A DNA stretch of 64,000 bases from DATFVB01 sp963714035 (GTDB lineage: Bacteria > Acidobacteriota > Thermoanaerobaculia > UBA5066 > DATFVB01), in the NCBI GenBank assembly GCA_963714035.1, contig OY970224.1:2418001-2482000 (forward strand), read 5' to 3'. Positions within the stretch are counted from its first letter, which is position 1. Every line of letters starts with the position of its first letter. Below are positions 43,444 to 51,897 of the stretch, piece after piece. A model generated the notes under the pieces. The model made no database searches, had not been told where the DNA came from, and saw nothing but the letters and a program-made list of their open reading frames with translations. A program made the translations under genes and the position numbers.

Positions 43444-44480
43444 GGATCCTGGGGATCGAGACTTCCTGCGACGAGACTTCCGCCGCCGTGCTCGACGGGG
43501 ACGGGCGGATCCTCTCGAACGTCGTCTCGTCGCAGATGGCGATGCACGCCCGCTATGGCGGCGTCGTCCCCGAGATCGCCTCGCGTCATCATCTCGAGAA
43601 CCTGCCGGCCGTGCTGGACGAGAGCCTCGCGTCGGCGTCGACGGCCCTCGAGGAGATCGACCTCCTCGCCGTCACCGCGGGACCGGGCCTGATCGGCGCA
43701 CTGCTCGTCGGGCTCTCCGCGGCGAAGGCGATCGCGTTCGCGCGCGGAATTCCGCTCGTCCCGGTCTCTCACCTCGAGGGGCATCTCTATTCCCCGTTCC
43801 TGTCCGCTCGCGGCGAGCCGGCGAAGGAAATCGCGCACCCGTTCCACGGGCTCGTCGTATCGGGCGGCCATTCGGAGCTCGTGCGCGTCGAGGAAACGGC
43901 GATCGTCCCGATCGCGCGCGCCGGAGACGACGCCCCCGGCGAGGTCTTCGACAAGGTGGCGCGGCGGGCGGGCCTCGGCTATCCGGGGGGTCCCATCGTC
44001 GACCGGATCGCGGCGCGGGCGAACGCGCGGCGATTTCCGTTCAAGGTCGGTCGTTTCAACGACGGCTCTCTCGATTTCACGTTCTCCGGGCTGAAGTCGC
44101 AGCTCGTCCGCGAATTCGAGGCGCGCGGGATCGAAGGCGAGCGCCGCGAGGAGGACGTCCTGGGCGAGCTCGCCGATCTCCTCGCCGGCTTCCAGCGCTC
44201 GATCGTCGACCAGCTCATCGACCGGCTCGAGGCGGTGCGGCGCCGCGAGGAGGTCGAGCGCCTGGCGCTTTCGGGCGGCGTCGCCGCGAATTCCGAGATC
44301 CGGGAAACGATCGCGCGGTGGGGGCAAGAGCGCGGCATCGCGGTTTTCCTGCCCGATCGCGCGCTCACCGGCGACAACGCGGCCATGATCGCGTTCGCGG
44401 GGCTGAGACGATTCCAGCGGGAGGGAGCGCAGGATTTCCTGGCCGTCAACGCCCGGTCGCGCTGGCCTCTGGGGACGTAG
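43440..44480 (+). CDS. tsaD: tRNA threonylcarbamoyladenosine biosynthesis protein TsaD
   Basis: 346 residues. Signature motifs: ILGIETSCDETSAAV, GGVVPEIASRHHLENL with metal His, GPGLIGALLVG, VSHLEGHLYSPF with metal His, VSGGHSELV, GEVFDKVARRAGLGYPGGP, and ALSGGVAANSEIR. TsaD transfers threonylcarbamoyl to A37 of ANN-decoding tRNAs with TsaB/TsaE/TsaC. ATG 43440 overlaps the previous stop and follows TAGGAT (43427-43432) by 7 bases, so a separate leaderless mRNA is also possible. Confidence 0.97.
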   Translation: MRILGIETSCDETSAAVLDGDGRILSNVVSSQMAMHARYGGVVPEIASRHHLENLPAVLDESLASASTALEEIDLLAVTAGPGLIGALLVGLSAAKAIAFARGIPLVPVSHLEGHLYSPFLSARGEPAKEIAHPFHGLVVSGGHSELVRVEETAIVPIARAGDDAPGEVFDKVARRAGLGYPGGPIVDRIAARANARRFPFKVGRFNDGSLDFTFSGLKSQLVREFEARGIEGERREEDVLGELADLLAGFQRSIVDQLIDRLEAVRRREEVERLALSGGVAANSEIRETIARWGQERGIAVFLPDRALTGDNAAMIAFAGLRRFQREGAQDFLAVNARSRWPLGT

Positions 44481-44603
44481 GCTCATTCGGCCCGGGGGGC
44501 GCTCCCGGACTTCCGAGGAGAGCTTTCGCGAAGCCGTCGAGGGGAAGAAAGCGATTCTTTCTCGGCGGCTCGGGTCAGGCCGAAGAAAAGGGCGGAGACA
44601 CAC

Positions 44604-45155
44604 TCATCGCGAAGAAGTGTCGCTGCCCGCCGGCCGCCGGCGGTACTCCCCGTCGAAGACCGTCCGCCACGTCGAGCCGCGATCCCTCGATATTTCGATC
44701 ACCTGATGCACCCGGCCGTCATGGACCGGCGTGACCGTGCTTCGATCCAGATACGAACGCCCGTCGAGCTGGAGGACCTCGCCGAGGAATCGCAGCGACC
44801 CGCCGGTGCCGTCTTCGATCGAGAGCCTCTCCTTCGCGGGGCCGGCGTCCGAGATCCAGACCTGATGCCACGTCTTTCGAGCCTTCTCGTAGAAATACGT
44901 CTCCTGGATCTCTCCGCTGCCGTCCGCCTCTTTCCAGTCGACGGAGATCGCGCAACCCTGGAGGATCTTCTTCGAGACGCTCCTTCCCGCTTTCCGGCCC
45001 GCGGGGGAGTCGTAGACGTCCCAGTCGCCGATCCAGAAATCGAGGCGATGGAAGGCGGGATCCGCCTGACACGGAGACGCGGCGGCGGCTCCGCGAGGCG
45101 AAAACAGCACCCCGACGACGACCGTCAGAACGACAACCGGGAAATCACGCTTCAT
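44604..45155 (-). CDS. Exported DUF1579-like/lipocalin-like protein
   Basis: 183 residues with a signal peptide (MKRDFPVVVLTVVVGVLFSPRGAAAAS). The mature protein starts CQADPAFHRLDFWIGDWDVYD, a pattern shared by small exported nitrobindin/lipocalin-like beta barrels (DUF1579-type), followed by GCAISVDWKEADGSGEIQETYFY, KTWHQVWISDAG and ISRDRGSTWRTVFDGEYRRR. Function unknown; such proteins may bind small molecules. ATG 45155 is followed directly by the signal peptide. Confidence 0.75.
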   Translation of the reverse strand: MKRDFPVVVLTVVVGVLFSPRGAAAASPCQADPAFHRLDFWIGDWDVYDSPAGRKAGRSVSKKILQGCAISVDWKEADGSGEIQETYFYEKARKTWHQVWISDAGPAKERLSIEDGTGGSLRFLGEVLQLDGRSYLDRSTVTPVHDGRVHQVIEISRDRGSTWRTVFDGEYRRRPAGSDTSSR

Positions 45156-45270
45156 GATTCGCTCCTCCTCGATCCGGCGCGGGCGAGCGTACGGCCGGGG
45201 GCCGCGGCGCCGCTGTCACACCATTGCCTGCGGGTGGGGCGATCCGTCCGCGGCCGCGGAGTGCCGGTCG

Positions 45271-45771
45271 TCACCGGAGGCGTTCCCGCAGCTGTCCGAG
45301 GTGGTTCCGGTCGTGGCCCGCGAGCATCCGGACGATTCTCCCGATGGTCAGCCGGCCGAAATATCCGTGCTGTCCCGCCCGGCGAAGAGCGGACGGTCCG
45401 ACGCGCGAGAGGAGCGCGAGATTCCACCGGCGGAGCCCGGCGAAGGCGTCGAGAGCCTCGTCCGCGCGGGCGCCGGCGTACCGGCATTCCGCGACCCAGC
45501 GGTCCTGCTCCATCGGCGGAATCCGGGTTCCCGGTTCTTCGAGGATTTTCCGGATGCGATAGCCCCACACGAGATCGACGTCGGCGAGATGCGCGAGGAT
45601 CTCGATCGCCGACCACTTGCCGGGCGACGGCCGCGCGCTCAGCCGCCTCCGCGGCGTGCTGCCGACAAGCCGGCGAAGGGTCGAGGGCGTCGAACGCAGG
45701 ATGGCGAGCGGATCGTCGCCTTCGCGAAGGCGCTCCATCCGGGAGAGGTATTCCTCGGCCATTTCCTTCAT
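45271..45771 (-). CDS. DinB-family protein 1
   Basis: 166 residues. DinB four-helix bundle: LRRLVGSTPRRRLSARPSPGKWSAIEILAHLADVDLVWGYRIRKIL with the first metal His, and IGRIVRMLAGHDRNHLGQLRERL with two more His (HxxxH). These proteins act as metal-dependent thiol or DNA-damage related enzymes of mostly unknown role. ATG 45771 is chosen over 45879 because TAGAGT (45784-45779) ends 7 bases before it and the upstream residues are not family-like. It is divergent from a second DinB gene. Confidence 0.88.
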   Translation of the reverse strand: MKEMAEEYLSRMERLREGDDPLAILRSTPSTLRRLVGSTPRRRLSARPSPGKWSAIEILAHLADVDLVWGYRIRKILEEPGTRIPPMEQDRWVAECRYAGARADEALDAFAGLRRWNLALLSRVGPSALRRAGQHGYFGRLTIGRIVRMLAGHDRNHLGQLRERLR

Positions 45772-45865
45772 GCGGAGAACTCTATCGAATCGGCTCCGGA
45801 AGACCCGCGAAAATGGCCATCGAACGGCCGGCGGGCATTGATACTCTTTCGCCGCGGAGGAAAAC

Positions 45866-46387
45866 ATGAGCGCAGTCATTCTCGGCCGCCCCGAACCGTC
45901 GGAATATGCCCCGTACTACGAGAGATACGTCTCCCGGGTGCCCGAGGAAGATCTCACCGCCGCCCTCGAGAGCGACGGGAGCGCGATCATGGATCTGCTG
46001 CGCCCGATTCCCGAATCGCGCGCGGGCCACAAGTACGACCCGGCCAAATGGTCGATCCGCCAGATCGTCCAGCACGTCGTCGACTCGGAAAGGCTCTTCG
46101 GGTTCCGCGCCGTCTGGTTCGCGCGGAACGCCGGGGATTCGCTGCCCGGCTTCGAACAGGACGACGTGATGCGGAGCGCGCCGTCCGCCACCCCGTTCGC
46201 GGACCTCGTTTCGGAGCTCGATGCCGTTCGAAGCGGACACGTGCGTTTCTTCCGCGCTCTCGAGCCCGCCGCGTGGAGTCGCTCCGGGAGCGCGAGCGGA
46301 AACCTCGTCTCGGTGCGGGCGCTCGCCGCGATCATCGTCGGACACGCCCGACATCACGCCGCGATCCTCGAAGAACGCTATCTCTGA
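45866..46387 (+). CDS. DinB-family protein 2
   Basis: 173 residues. DinB_2-type: PEPSEYAPYYERYVSRVPE start, KYDPAKWSIRQIVQHVVDSERLFGFRAVWFARN with the first metal His, and VRALAAIIVGHARHHAAILEERYL with HxxxH. It is a paralogue in fold but not a close copy of the neighbouring minus-strand DinB gene. CGGAGGAAAAC precedes ATG 45866. The two divergent starts are 94 bp apart and may share regulation. Confidence 0.9.
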   Translation: MSAVILGRPEPSEYAPYYERYVSRVPEEDLTAALESDGSAIMDLLRPIPESRAGHKYDPAKWSIRQIVQHVVDSERLFGFRAVWFARNAGDSLPGFEQDDVMRSAPSATPFADLVSELDAVRSGHVRFFRALEPAAWSRSGSASGNLVSVRALAAIIVGHARHHAAILEERYL

Positions 46388-46415
46388 GGAGCCTCGACCA
46401 ACGTTTCCGCGACGC

Positions 46416-46895
46416 TCAGATCCAGCGCCGGACGCGGGCGCGATACGCGCGAAACGTTTCCCCGAAATTCTCCTCGAGATAACGCTCTTCGCGGCGGATC
46501 TGCGCGAGATCCAGCACCGCGACGAGAAGCGCCAGCATGACGAGGTGCCAGCCGCTCCGGGCGAGAACCGCGATTCCCGCGAGCACGACCGCCATCGACA
46601 GGTAGATCGGATTGCGGGTGAACCGATAGACCCCGTGCACCGCGAGCGCCTCCGTCGGCCGATGCGGGATCGGGCTCGCGCCGGCCGTCGCGAGCGAACG
46701 CAGCGCCGCGAGCCCCAGAGCAAGCCCTCCGAACATCAGCACACCCCCGGCGCCGCGCGCGATCGCGACCGGGATCGGGAGCGCCAGCGGCATCCACCGT
46801 TCGAACAGAAATCCCAGGAGGATCGCCGCGGCGAAGACGACCGGCGGCGGGACGGGTGCGCCGGCGGCGGCATTCTCGGAATGAGCGCCGGTCAT
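46416..46895 (-). CDS. Isoprenylcysteine carboxyl methyltransferase-like membrane protein
   Basis: 159 residues with four hydrophobic helices. The C-terminal half carries the ICMT/PEMT signature: GVYRFTRNPIYLSMAVVLAG, then EERYLEENFGETFRAYRARVRRWI, which forms the AdoMet-binding site in this family. Substrate in bacteria is mostly unknown (lipids or small thiols). The N-terminal 15 residues are Ala/Gly-rich and not conserved. It ends 28 bp from the convergent DinB gene. Confidence 0.88.
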   Translation of the reverse strand: MTGAHSENAAAGAPVPPPVVFAAAILLGFLFERWMPLALPIPVAIARGAGGVLMFGGLALGLAALRSLATAGASPIPHRPTEALAVHGVYRFTRNPIYLSMAVVLAGIAVLARSGWHLVMLALLVAVLDLAQIRREERYLEENFGETFRAYRARVRRWI

Positions 46896-46934
46896 GCGAG
46901 AGAGTCTACTTTGACGGGCGTGGAGACTTGTGTC

Positions 46935-46996
46935 GCACCGATGAGGCGCGTCGAGAAGTGCCGGAAGACGGGCCCCCGCGTCCCGTATAACGGCGC
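46935..46996 (-). repeat. R1 palindromic repeat, reverse copy
   Basis: Read on the minus strand: GCGCCGTTATACGGG, a short GC-rich loop, CCCGTCTTCCGGCACTTCTC, then GACGCGCCTCATCGG. This reproduces both ends of R1. It lies between the methyltransferase and pirin genes. Confidence 0.7.
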
Positions 46997-47851
46997 TTAT
47001 CGGCGCGCCTCCTCACGCCATTCGAAGCAGCCGCGACGCAGGTCCGACAGCGCCTCCCCGATCTCCTCCCGCGTGTTCATCACGAACGGCCCGTATCGCG
47101 CGACCGGCTCGTTCAGGGGCTTTCCCGAGACGAGGAGAAACCGCGCCCCATCCCAGCCGGCTCGAATCGAGATCGACTCGCCGTCGGCGAACACGACGAG
47201 CTTCGGCGCCGGAATCGGCCGCCCGTCGATCACGGCCTCTCCGCGGAAGACGTAAGCGAACGCGGCATGCCCGCGGGGCACCGGATACTCGAAGAGCTCC
47301 TTGCCGGGAAGCGTGACGTCGAGGTACGTGGGGTTCGCCGCGATGTCCGCGATCGCGCCGTCGACGTCGCCGATCTTTCCGGCGACGATACGGATCTTCG
47401 CGTTGCCGTGGGCGACCTCGGGAATCGTCCGGTCGCCGACCTCCTGGTAGTTCGGCTTCGACATCTTGAGCTTCGCCGGGAGGTTGACCCAGAGCTGAAA
47501 TCCCTCGAGACGTCCTTTCCGGATCTGCGGCATCTCCTCGTGCTGGAGGCCGCCGCCGGCCGACATCCACTGGATGTCCCCGGGCCCCACTTCGCCCGCA
47601 TGCCCCATCGTGTCGCGATGGCGTACGACTCCGTCGAGCATGTACGTGACCGTCTCGATCCCGCGATGAGGATGCATCGGGAACCCGGCGATGTACTCGT
47701 CCGGGTTGTCGGAGCCGAAGTGATCGAGGAGGAGAAACGGGTCGAGGTAGTCGAGCACGGGTGTCGCGATGCTCCGGCGCAGGCGCACCCCCGCCCCGTC
47801 CGTCGTTTCCATGGGCTCGATCACCCGTTCGATCTTTCTGATGCTTTCCAT
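46997..47851 (-). CDS. Pirin family protein
   Basis: 284 residues. Bicupin pirin: RSIATPVLDYLDPFLLLDHFG, the metal-binding FPMHPHRGIETVTYML with HxHxxxE-type ligands, MSAGGGLQHEEMPQ, GFQLWVNLPAKLKM and the C-terminal GWDGARFLLVSGKPLNEPVARYGPFVMNT. Bacterial pirins are iron proteins with quercetinase or regulatory activity. ATG 47851 begins the family sequence; GGAACCGG lies upstream. Confidence 0.94.
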   Translation of the reverse strand: MESIRKIERVIEPMETTDGAGVRLRRSIATPVLDYLDPFLLLDHFGSDNPDEYIAGFPMHPHRGIETVTYMLDGVVRHRDTMGHAGEVGPGDIQWMSAGGGLQHEEMPQIRKGRLEGFQLWVNLPAKLKMSKPNYQEVGDRTIPEVAHGNAKIRIVAGKIGDVDGAIADIAANPTYLDVTLPGKELFEYPVPRGHAAFAYVFRGEAVIDGRPIPAPKLVVFADGESISIRAGWDGARFLLVSGKPLNEPVARYGPFVMNTREEIGEALSDLRRGCFEWREEARR

Positions 47852-48019
47852 GACCGGTTCCTTTCGTCCAGAAATGCGCGAAGGCGAGACCGCAGCCGCG
47901 GCTCGCCCCCGGGGACCACACTAGCAAACCTGTCAAGGCCCCCGGCCGGCCGCGGCGTCGGGCCGGGTTCCCTGTTGAAGCAGAATAAGAACTTCGGATC
48001 CATTTCGAAGGAGAAGCCG

Positions 48020-48835
48020 ATGCCCGAGATGCCCCCGTTCGAGCAGTTGATCCGAATGGAGATCGTCCATCGCGTCGCCGGAATGGAAGCCGTGGCCGTC
48101 GAGCGCGGCCGCATCTACGCCTCCCCCGGCGGCGAGCCCCTGACGATGGACGTTTACCGTCCGCCGGAAGCCGCCCCGGGCAGCCGTCGTCCGGCGGTGC
48201 TTCTCGTCCACGGCGGGCCGATCCCGAAGCTCGGGGCGAAGAACATGGCCGTGTTCACATCGTACGGAAGGCTGCTGGCGGCCTCGGGTTTCGTCGGCGT
48301 CGCGTTCGATCACCGGTTCCTCGCTCCCGAGCGGCTGCTCGACGCCGCCGGCGACGTCGCCGCCGCCGCGGCGCACGTCCGGGAGCACGCCGACGCTCTC
48401 GGCGTCGACCCCGACCGCCTGGCGATCTGGGTGTTCTCGGGAGGAGGGCCGTTCCTTTCGCTCGCGTTGAAGGGCGCGCCCCCGCGGGTGCGCGCGGCTC
48501 TCGCCTTCTACGCCGCCCTCGACCTCCGCGAGAAGCCGCCGGGCGCCTCGGAGGCGATCACCGACGACATCCGGAGAGACTTCTCCCCGGCCCACCACGT
48601 GCGGGCCGAAGGCGGGCGAACCGCTCCCCTCTTCGTCGCGCGCGCGGGACTCGACCATCCGTTCCTGAACGCGACGATCGACCGGTTCGTCGCCGAGGCG
48701 CTCGCCGCCAACGCCGAGATCGACGTCATGAACCATCCGAACGGACGCCACGGCTTCGACTTCCTCGACGACGATGCCCGGTCACGCGAGATCATCGCGC
48801 GGGCGATCGAGTTTCTGAGAACGCGCCTCCTCTGA
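48020..48835 (+). CDS. Alpha/beta hydrolase (dienelactone-hydrolase-like)
   Basis: 271 residues. Oxyanion strand PAVLLVHGGPIP, SYGRLLAASGFVGVAFDHRF, and a nucleophile elbow WVFSGGGPFL in which the usual GxSxG is FxSxG. Asp in FVARAGLDHPFLN and His in NGRHGFDFLDDD complete the triad region. The late GRHGFDFL motif is like that of acetyl-esterase/dienelactone hydrolase proteins. Substrate unknown. ATG 48020 has a GAAGGAG Shine-Dalgarno. Confidence 0.85.
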   Translation: MPEMPPFEQLIRMEIVHRVAGMEAVAVERGRIYASPGGEPLTMDVYRPPEAAPGSRRPAVLLVHGGPIPKLGAKNMAVFTSYGRLLAASGFVGVAFDHRFLAPERLLDAAGDVAAAAAHVREHADALGVDPDRLAIWVFSGGGPFLSLALKGAPPRVRAALAFYAALDLREKPPGASEAITDDIRRDFSPAHHVRAEGGRTAPLFVARAGLDHPFLNATIDRFVAEALAANAEIDVMNHPNGRHGFDFLDDDARSREIIARAIEFLRTRLL

Positions 48836-48933
48836 CGGGAGGGAGCTCCCGTGCGCTCGCTCGCTCCCCCTTTCGGGGAATCGTGCCGCGAGGACGCGCC
48901 GGGGGGATTTGACCTATGATCGCGGGTTCGACG

Positions 48934-50733
48934 ATGACGGACCCCCGCCTCATCCGCAACTTCTCGATCGTGGCGCACATCGACCACGGGAAAACCACGC
49001 TTTCCGACCGCATCCTCCAGCTCTGCGGCGCCGTCTCCGAACGTGAGATGGGGGAACAGATGCTCGACGACATGGAGCTCGAGCAGGAGCGCGGCATCAC
49101 GATCAAGGCGCGATCGGTCACGCTCCGCTACCCGGCGCGCGACGGAAAGACGTACACGTTCAATCTCATCGATACCCCCGGACACGTGGACTTCTCCTAC
49201 GAGGTTTCCCGCTCGCTCGCCGCCTGCGAGGGCGCCGTGCTCGTCGTCGACGCGACCCAGGGCGTCGAAGCCCAGACGCTCGCCAACGCGTACCTGGCGA
49301 TCCACAACAATCTCGAAATCGTCCCGATCATCAACAAGATCGATCTTCCGTCGGCCGAGCCCGAAAAGGCCAAGGAACAGATCGAGGCCGTCGTGGGTCT
49401 TCCCGCTCACGACGCGATCCTCGTCTCCGCCAAGCAGGGAACGGGGGTGGCGGAGGTCCTCGAGCGCATCGTCGAGCGAATCCCGCCGCCGAAGGGCGAC
49501 CCGAACGCGCCGCTCAAGGCCCTGCTCTTCGACTCCTGGTACGACCCGTACCGCGGCGTGACGTCTCTCGTCCGCGTTCTCGACGGGACGCTCGCGGCGG
49601 GGAAGAAGATCCGGTTCATGAACACGGGCCAGGAGGTCGAGGTCGAGGAGGTCGGGATCTTCTCCCCGAAAGCCGAGAAGGTCGATGCCCTCTCGGTCGG
49701 AGAGGTCGGGTTCCTCTGGGCCAACATCAAGGACCTCCATTCGACGAAGATCGGCGACACGGTGACCGACGCCCGGCACCCGACGGCGGAGCCGCTCGCG
49801 GGTTTCGAAGAGGCCAAGCCGATGGTCTTTTCCGGTCTCTTTCCGACCGACGCCGACGACTATCCGGCGCTCCGCGACGCGATGGAGAAGCTCCGGTTGA
49901 ACGACGCGTCCTTTTCGTGGGAGCCCGAGACTTCGACGGCGCTCGGGTTCGGGTTCCGGTGCGGCTTTCTCGGTCTCCTCCACATGGACATCGTGCAGGA
50001 GCGGCTCGAGCGCGAGTTCAACCTCGACCTGATCACGACCGCGCCGTCCGTGAACTACCGCGTGCGAACGACCGGCGGCGACGTCGTCGAAGTCGACAAT
50101 CCCGCGAAGCTCCCCCCGCCCCAGAACATCGACCGGATCGACGAGCCCTACATCACCGCGACGATCATCACGCGCGACGACTTCCTCGGCGGACTGCTCA
50201 AGCTCTGCGAGGAGAGGCGGGGAACGCAGAAATCGATGGAGTACCTCTCGGCCAACCGGGTCGTCCTCACCTACGACTTTCCGTTGAACGAGATCGTCCT
50301 CGATTTCTACGACAAGCTGAAGTCGCTTTCGAAGGGATATGCCTCCTTCGACTACCAGCTCGCCGGATACCGCGAAGGAAAGCTCGCGAAGCTCGACATC
50401 CTCGTCAACGGAGAGCCGGTCGACGCCCTGTCGCTCATCGTCCACGCCGAAGAGGCCCCGGCGAAGGGGCGCGATCTCGCCCGCAAGATGAAGGAGATCA
50501 TTCCGCGGCAGATGTTCGAGGTCGCGATCCAGGCCGCCATCGGCGCGAAGATCGTCGCGCGCGAGACGATCTCGCCTATGCGGAAGAACGTGATCGCCAA
50601 GTGCTACGGCGGCGACATCACCCGCAAGAAAAAGCTCCTCGAGAAGCAGAAAGAAGGCAAGAAGCGGATGAAGCGCGTCGGCCGCGTCGACATCCCGCAG
50701 GAAGCCTTCCTCGCCGTATTGAAGGTCGACTGA
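48934..50733 (+). CDS. lepA: Elongation factor 4
   Basis: 599 residues from ATG 48934, exactly the E. coli length (ATG 48916 would add six). G-domain motifs: AHIDHGKTTLSDRI, the RGITIKA switch, DTPGHVDFSYEV, NKIDLPSA. LepA-specific parts follow: FDSWYDPYRGV, PEKVDALSVGEVGFLWANIKD-like region, GFRCGFLGLLHMDIVQERLEREF and the C-terminal YGGDITRKKKLLEKQKEGKKRMK. It is a ribosomal GTPase that back-translocates or helps assembly. TATGAT (48915-48920) may be its -10. Confidence 0.97.
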   Translation: MTDPRLIRNFSIVAHIDHGKTTLSDRILQLCGAVSEREMGEQMLDDMELEQERGITIKARSVTLRYPARDGKTYTFNLIDTPGHVDFSYEVSRSLAACEGAVLVVDATQGVEAQTLANAYLAIHNNLEIVPIINKIDLPSAEPEKAKEQIEAVVGLPAHDAILVSAKQGTGVAEVLERIVERIPPPKGDPNAPLKALLFDSWYDPYRGVTSLVRVLDGTLAAGKKIRFMNTGQEVEVEEVGIFSPKAEKVDALSVGEVGFLWANIKDLHSTKIGDTVTDARHPTAEPLAGFEEAKPMVFSGLFPTDADDYPALRDAMEKLRLNDASFSWEPETSTALGFGFRCGFLGLLHMDIVQERLEREFNLDLITTAPSVNYRVRTTGGDVVEVDNPAKLPPPQNIDRIDEPYITATIITRDDFLGGLLKLCEERRGTQKSMEYLSANRVVLTYDFPLNEIVLDFYDKLKSLSKGYASFDYQLAGYREGKLAKLDILVNGEPVDALSLIVHAEEAPAKGRDLARKMKEIIPRQMFEVAIQAAIGAKIVARETISPMRKNVIAKCYGGDITRKKKLLEKQKEGKKRMKRVGRVDIPQEAFLAVLKVD

Positions 50734-50747
50734 CCGCCGGCAAAGCC

Positions 50748-51401
50748 GTGCAATTCTTCGATCTCTCCCATCCGATCGTTCATGGGATGACGACGTATCC
50801 CGGCCTGCCGGGCCCGGAGATCTCCGATCACGTCTCGCGGGAAGAGTCCCGTTCGCGGTACGCGCCGGGGACGGAGTTCCAGATCGGGCGCATTTCGATG
50901 GTCGGCAACACCGGCACCTATCTCGACGCCCCGTTCCACCGGTACGCGGCGGGCGCCGACCTGTCCGAGCTGCCGCTCGCGAGCATGGCGAACCTGCCGG
51001 GCATCGTCGTCCGCTGCGCCGGGACAACGCAGATCGCCCCGGACGTCTTCGCCGGAATGGAGCTCCACGGCAGGGCGGTCCTCGTCCACACCGGATGGGA
51101 CCGGCACTGGGGGACGGGGGCCTATCTCGACGGCGCCCGGAACCCTCACCTCGGCGCCGAAGCCGCCGCGCGGCTCGCGGAAGCGGGGCCCGCGCTCGTG
51201 GGGATCGACTCCGTCAACATCGATCGGATCGAAGGCGGCGAACGTCCGGCGCATTCGGCGCTGCTCGCGCGGGGGATTCCCGTCGTCGAGCATCTGACCG
51301 GCCTCGCCGCGCTGCCGGATGAGGGGTTCCGTTTCTTCGCCGTGCCCCCGAAGGTGCGGGGACTCGGGACGTTCCCCGTGAGAGCGTTCGCGATCGCATA
51401 G
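50748..51401 (+). CDS. Cyclase-family metal hydrolase (kynurenine formamidase-like)
   Basis: 217 residues. Cyclase/KFase fold: FFDLSHPIVHGMTTYPGLPGP at the start, ISMVGNTGTYLDAPFHRY in the metal motif, VHTGWDRHWGTGAYLDG, and VGIDSVNIDRIEGGERPAHSALLARGIPVVEHL. The canonical motif HxGTHxDxPxH reads NTGTYLDAPFH, with Asn and Tyr at the first two His positions, so metal binding differs from formamidases. The GTG at 50748 starts the domain 14 bp after the lepA stop. Confidence 0.82.
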   Translation: MQFFDLSHPIVHGMTTYPGLPGPEISDHVSREESRSRYAPGTEFQIGRISMVGNTGTYLDAPFHRYAAGADLSELPLASMANLPGIVVRCAGTTQIAPDVFAGMELHGRAVLVHTGWDRHWGTGAYLDGARNPHLGAEAAARLAEAGPALVGIDSVNIDRIEGGERPAHSALLARGIPVVEHLTGLAALPDEGFRFFAVPPKVRGLGTFPVRAFAIA

Positions 51402-51430
51402 GGCCGTCCCCCGACGGGGGGCGGCGCGTC

Positions 51431-51634
51431 TCAGCGCGAGCGCTTGGACCCGCCGTCCTCGTCCCGGCGCGTGAACGGCGTCGAAACCGGGCGGCGGCGG
51501 CGTTCCGGGCCGTCGTAGGAGAGCGGCGGACGCTTTTCGTACATGCAGGCGGGGCAGTACGGCTTTTCCTCGACGAGGTAGAGCACGCCGCCCTTCCCGC
51601 ACATCGTGCACGCGGACGGAGAAGGAGGGATCAC
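51431..51634 (-). CDS. Small zinc-ribbon protein 1
   Basis: 67 residues from GTG 51634: CTMCGKGGVLYLVEEKPYCPACM, then RPPLSYDGPERRRRPVSTPF and a charged tail. The four cysteines (CxxC...CxxC) form a rubredoxin-like zinc knuckle, and PERRRR recalls a nucleic-acid-binding turn. It is a clear paralogue of the gene just upstream on the same strand (51648-51857), with a GGAG Shine-Dalgarno overlapping the end of that gene. Family not recognised. Confidence 0.65.
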   Translation of the reverse strand: MIPPSPSACTMCGKGGVLYLVEEKPYCPACMYEKRPPLSYDGPERRRRPVSTPFTRRDEDGGSKRSR

Positions 51635-51647
51635 GCCGAAGTCTCCG

Positions 51648-51857
51648 TCAGCCCTTCGCGGGCTTTTTCCCCTGGAAGTCGCCTTCGCGCCGGAGATACA
51701 TCGTGTTGATCTGCTTCCGGCGCCGCTCCGGACCGGCGTAGCGCAGAGGCGGGTGCTTCTTCGAAAAACAGGAGGGACAGTAGGGCGAACCCTCGTGCAT
51801 GTAGATGATCCCGTCTTTGCCGCAAGCGGCACAGGACAGCTTGTCTGCTGGGCTCAC
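51648..51857 (-). CDS. Small zinc-ribbon protein 2
   Basis: 69 residues: CAACGKDGIIYMHEGSPYCPSCF, then HPPLRYAGPERRRKQINTMY, ending in a basic tail (GKKPAKG). It shares the zinc knuckle and the RYAGPERRR motif with its neighbour, so a tandem duplication is likely. A role in RNA binding or as a small regulator is only a guess. CGGAGGAGATG-like sequence precedes the start (51857). Confidence 0.75.
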   Translation of the reverse strand: MSPADKLSCAACGKDGIIYMHEGSPYCPSCFSKKHPPLRYAGPERRRKQINTMYLRREGDFQGKKPAKG

Positions 51858-51897
51858 ATCTCCTCCGTTTAAGGAGACATTGTAGAGGAAAACCCCG

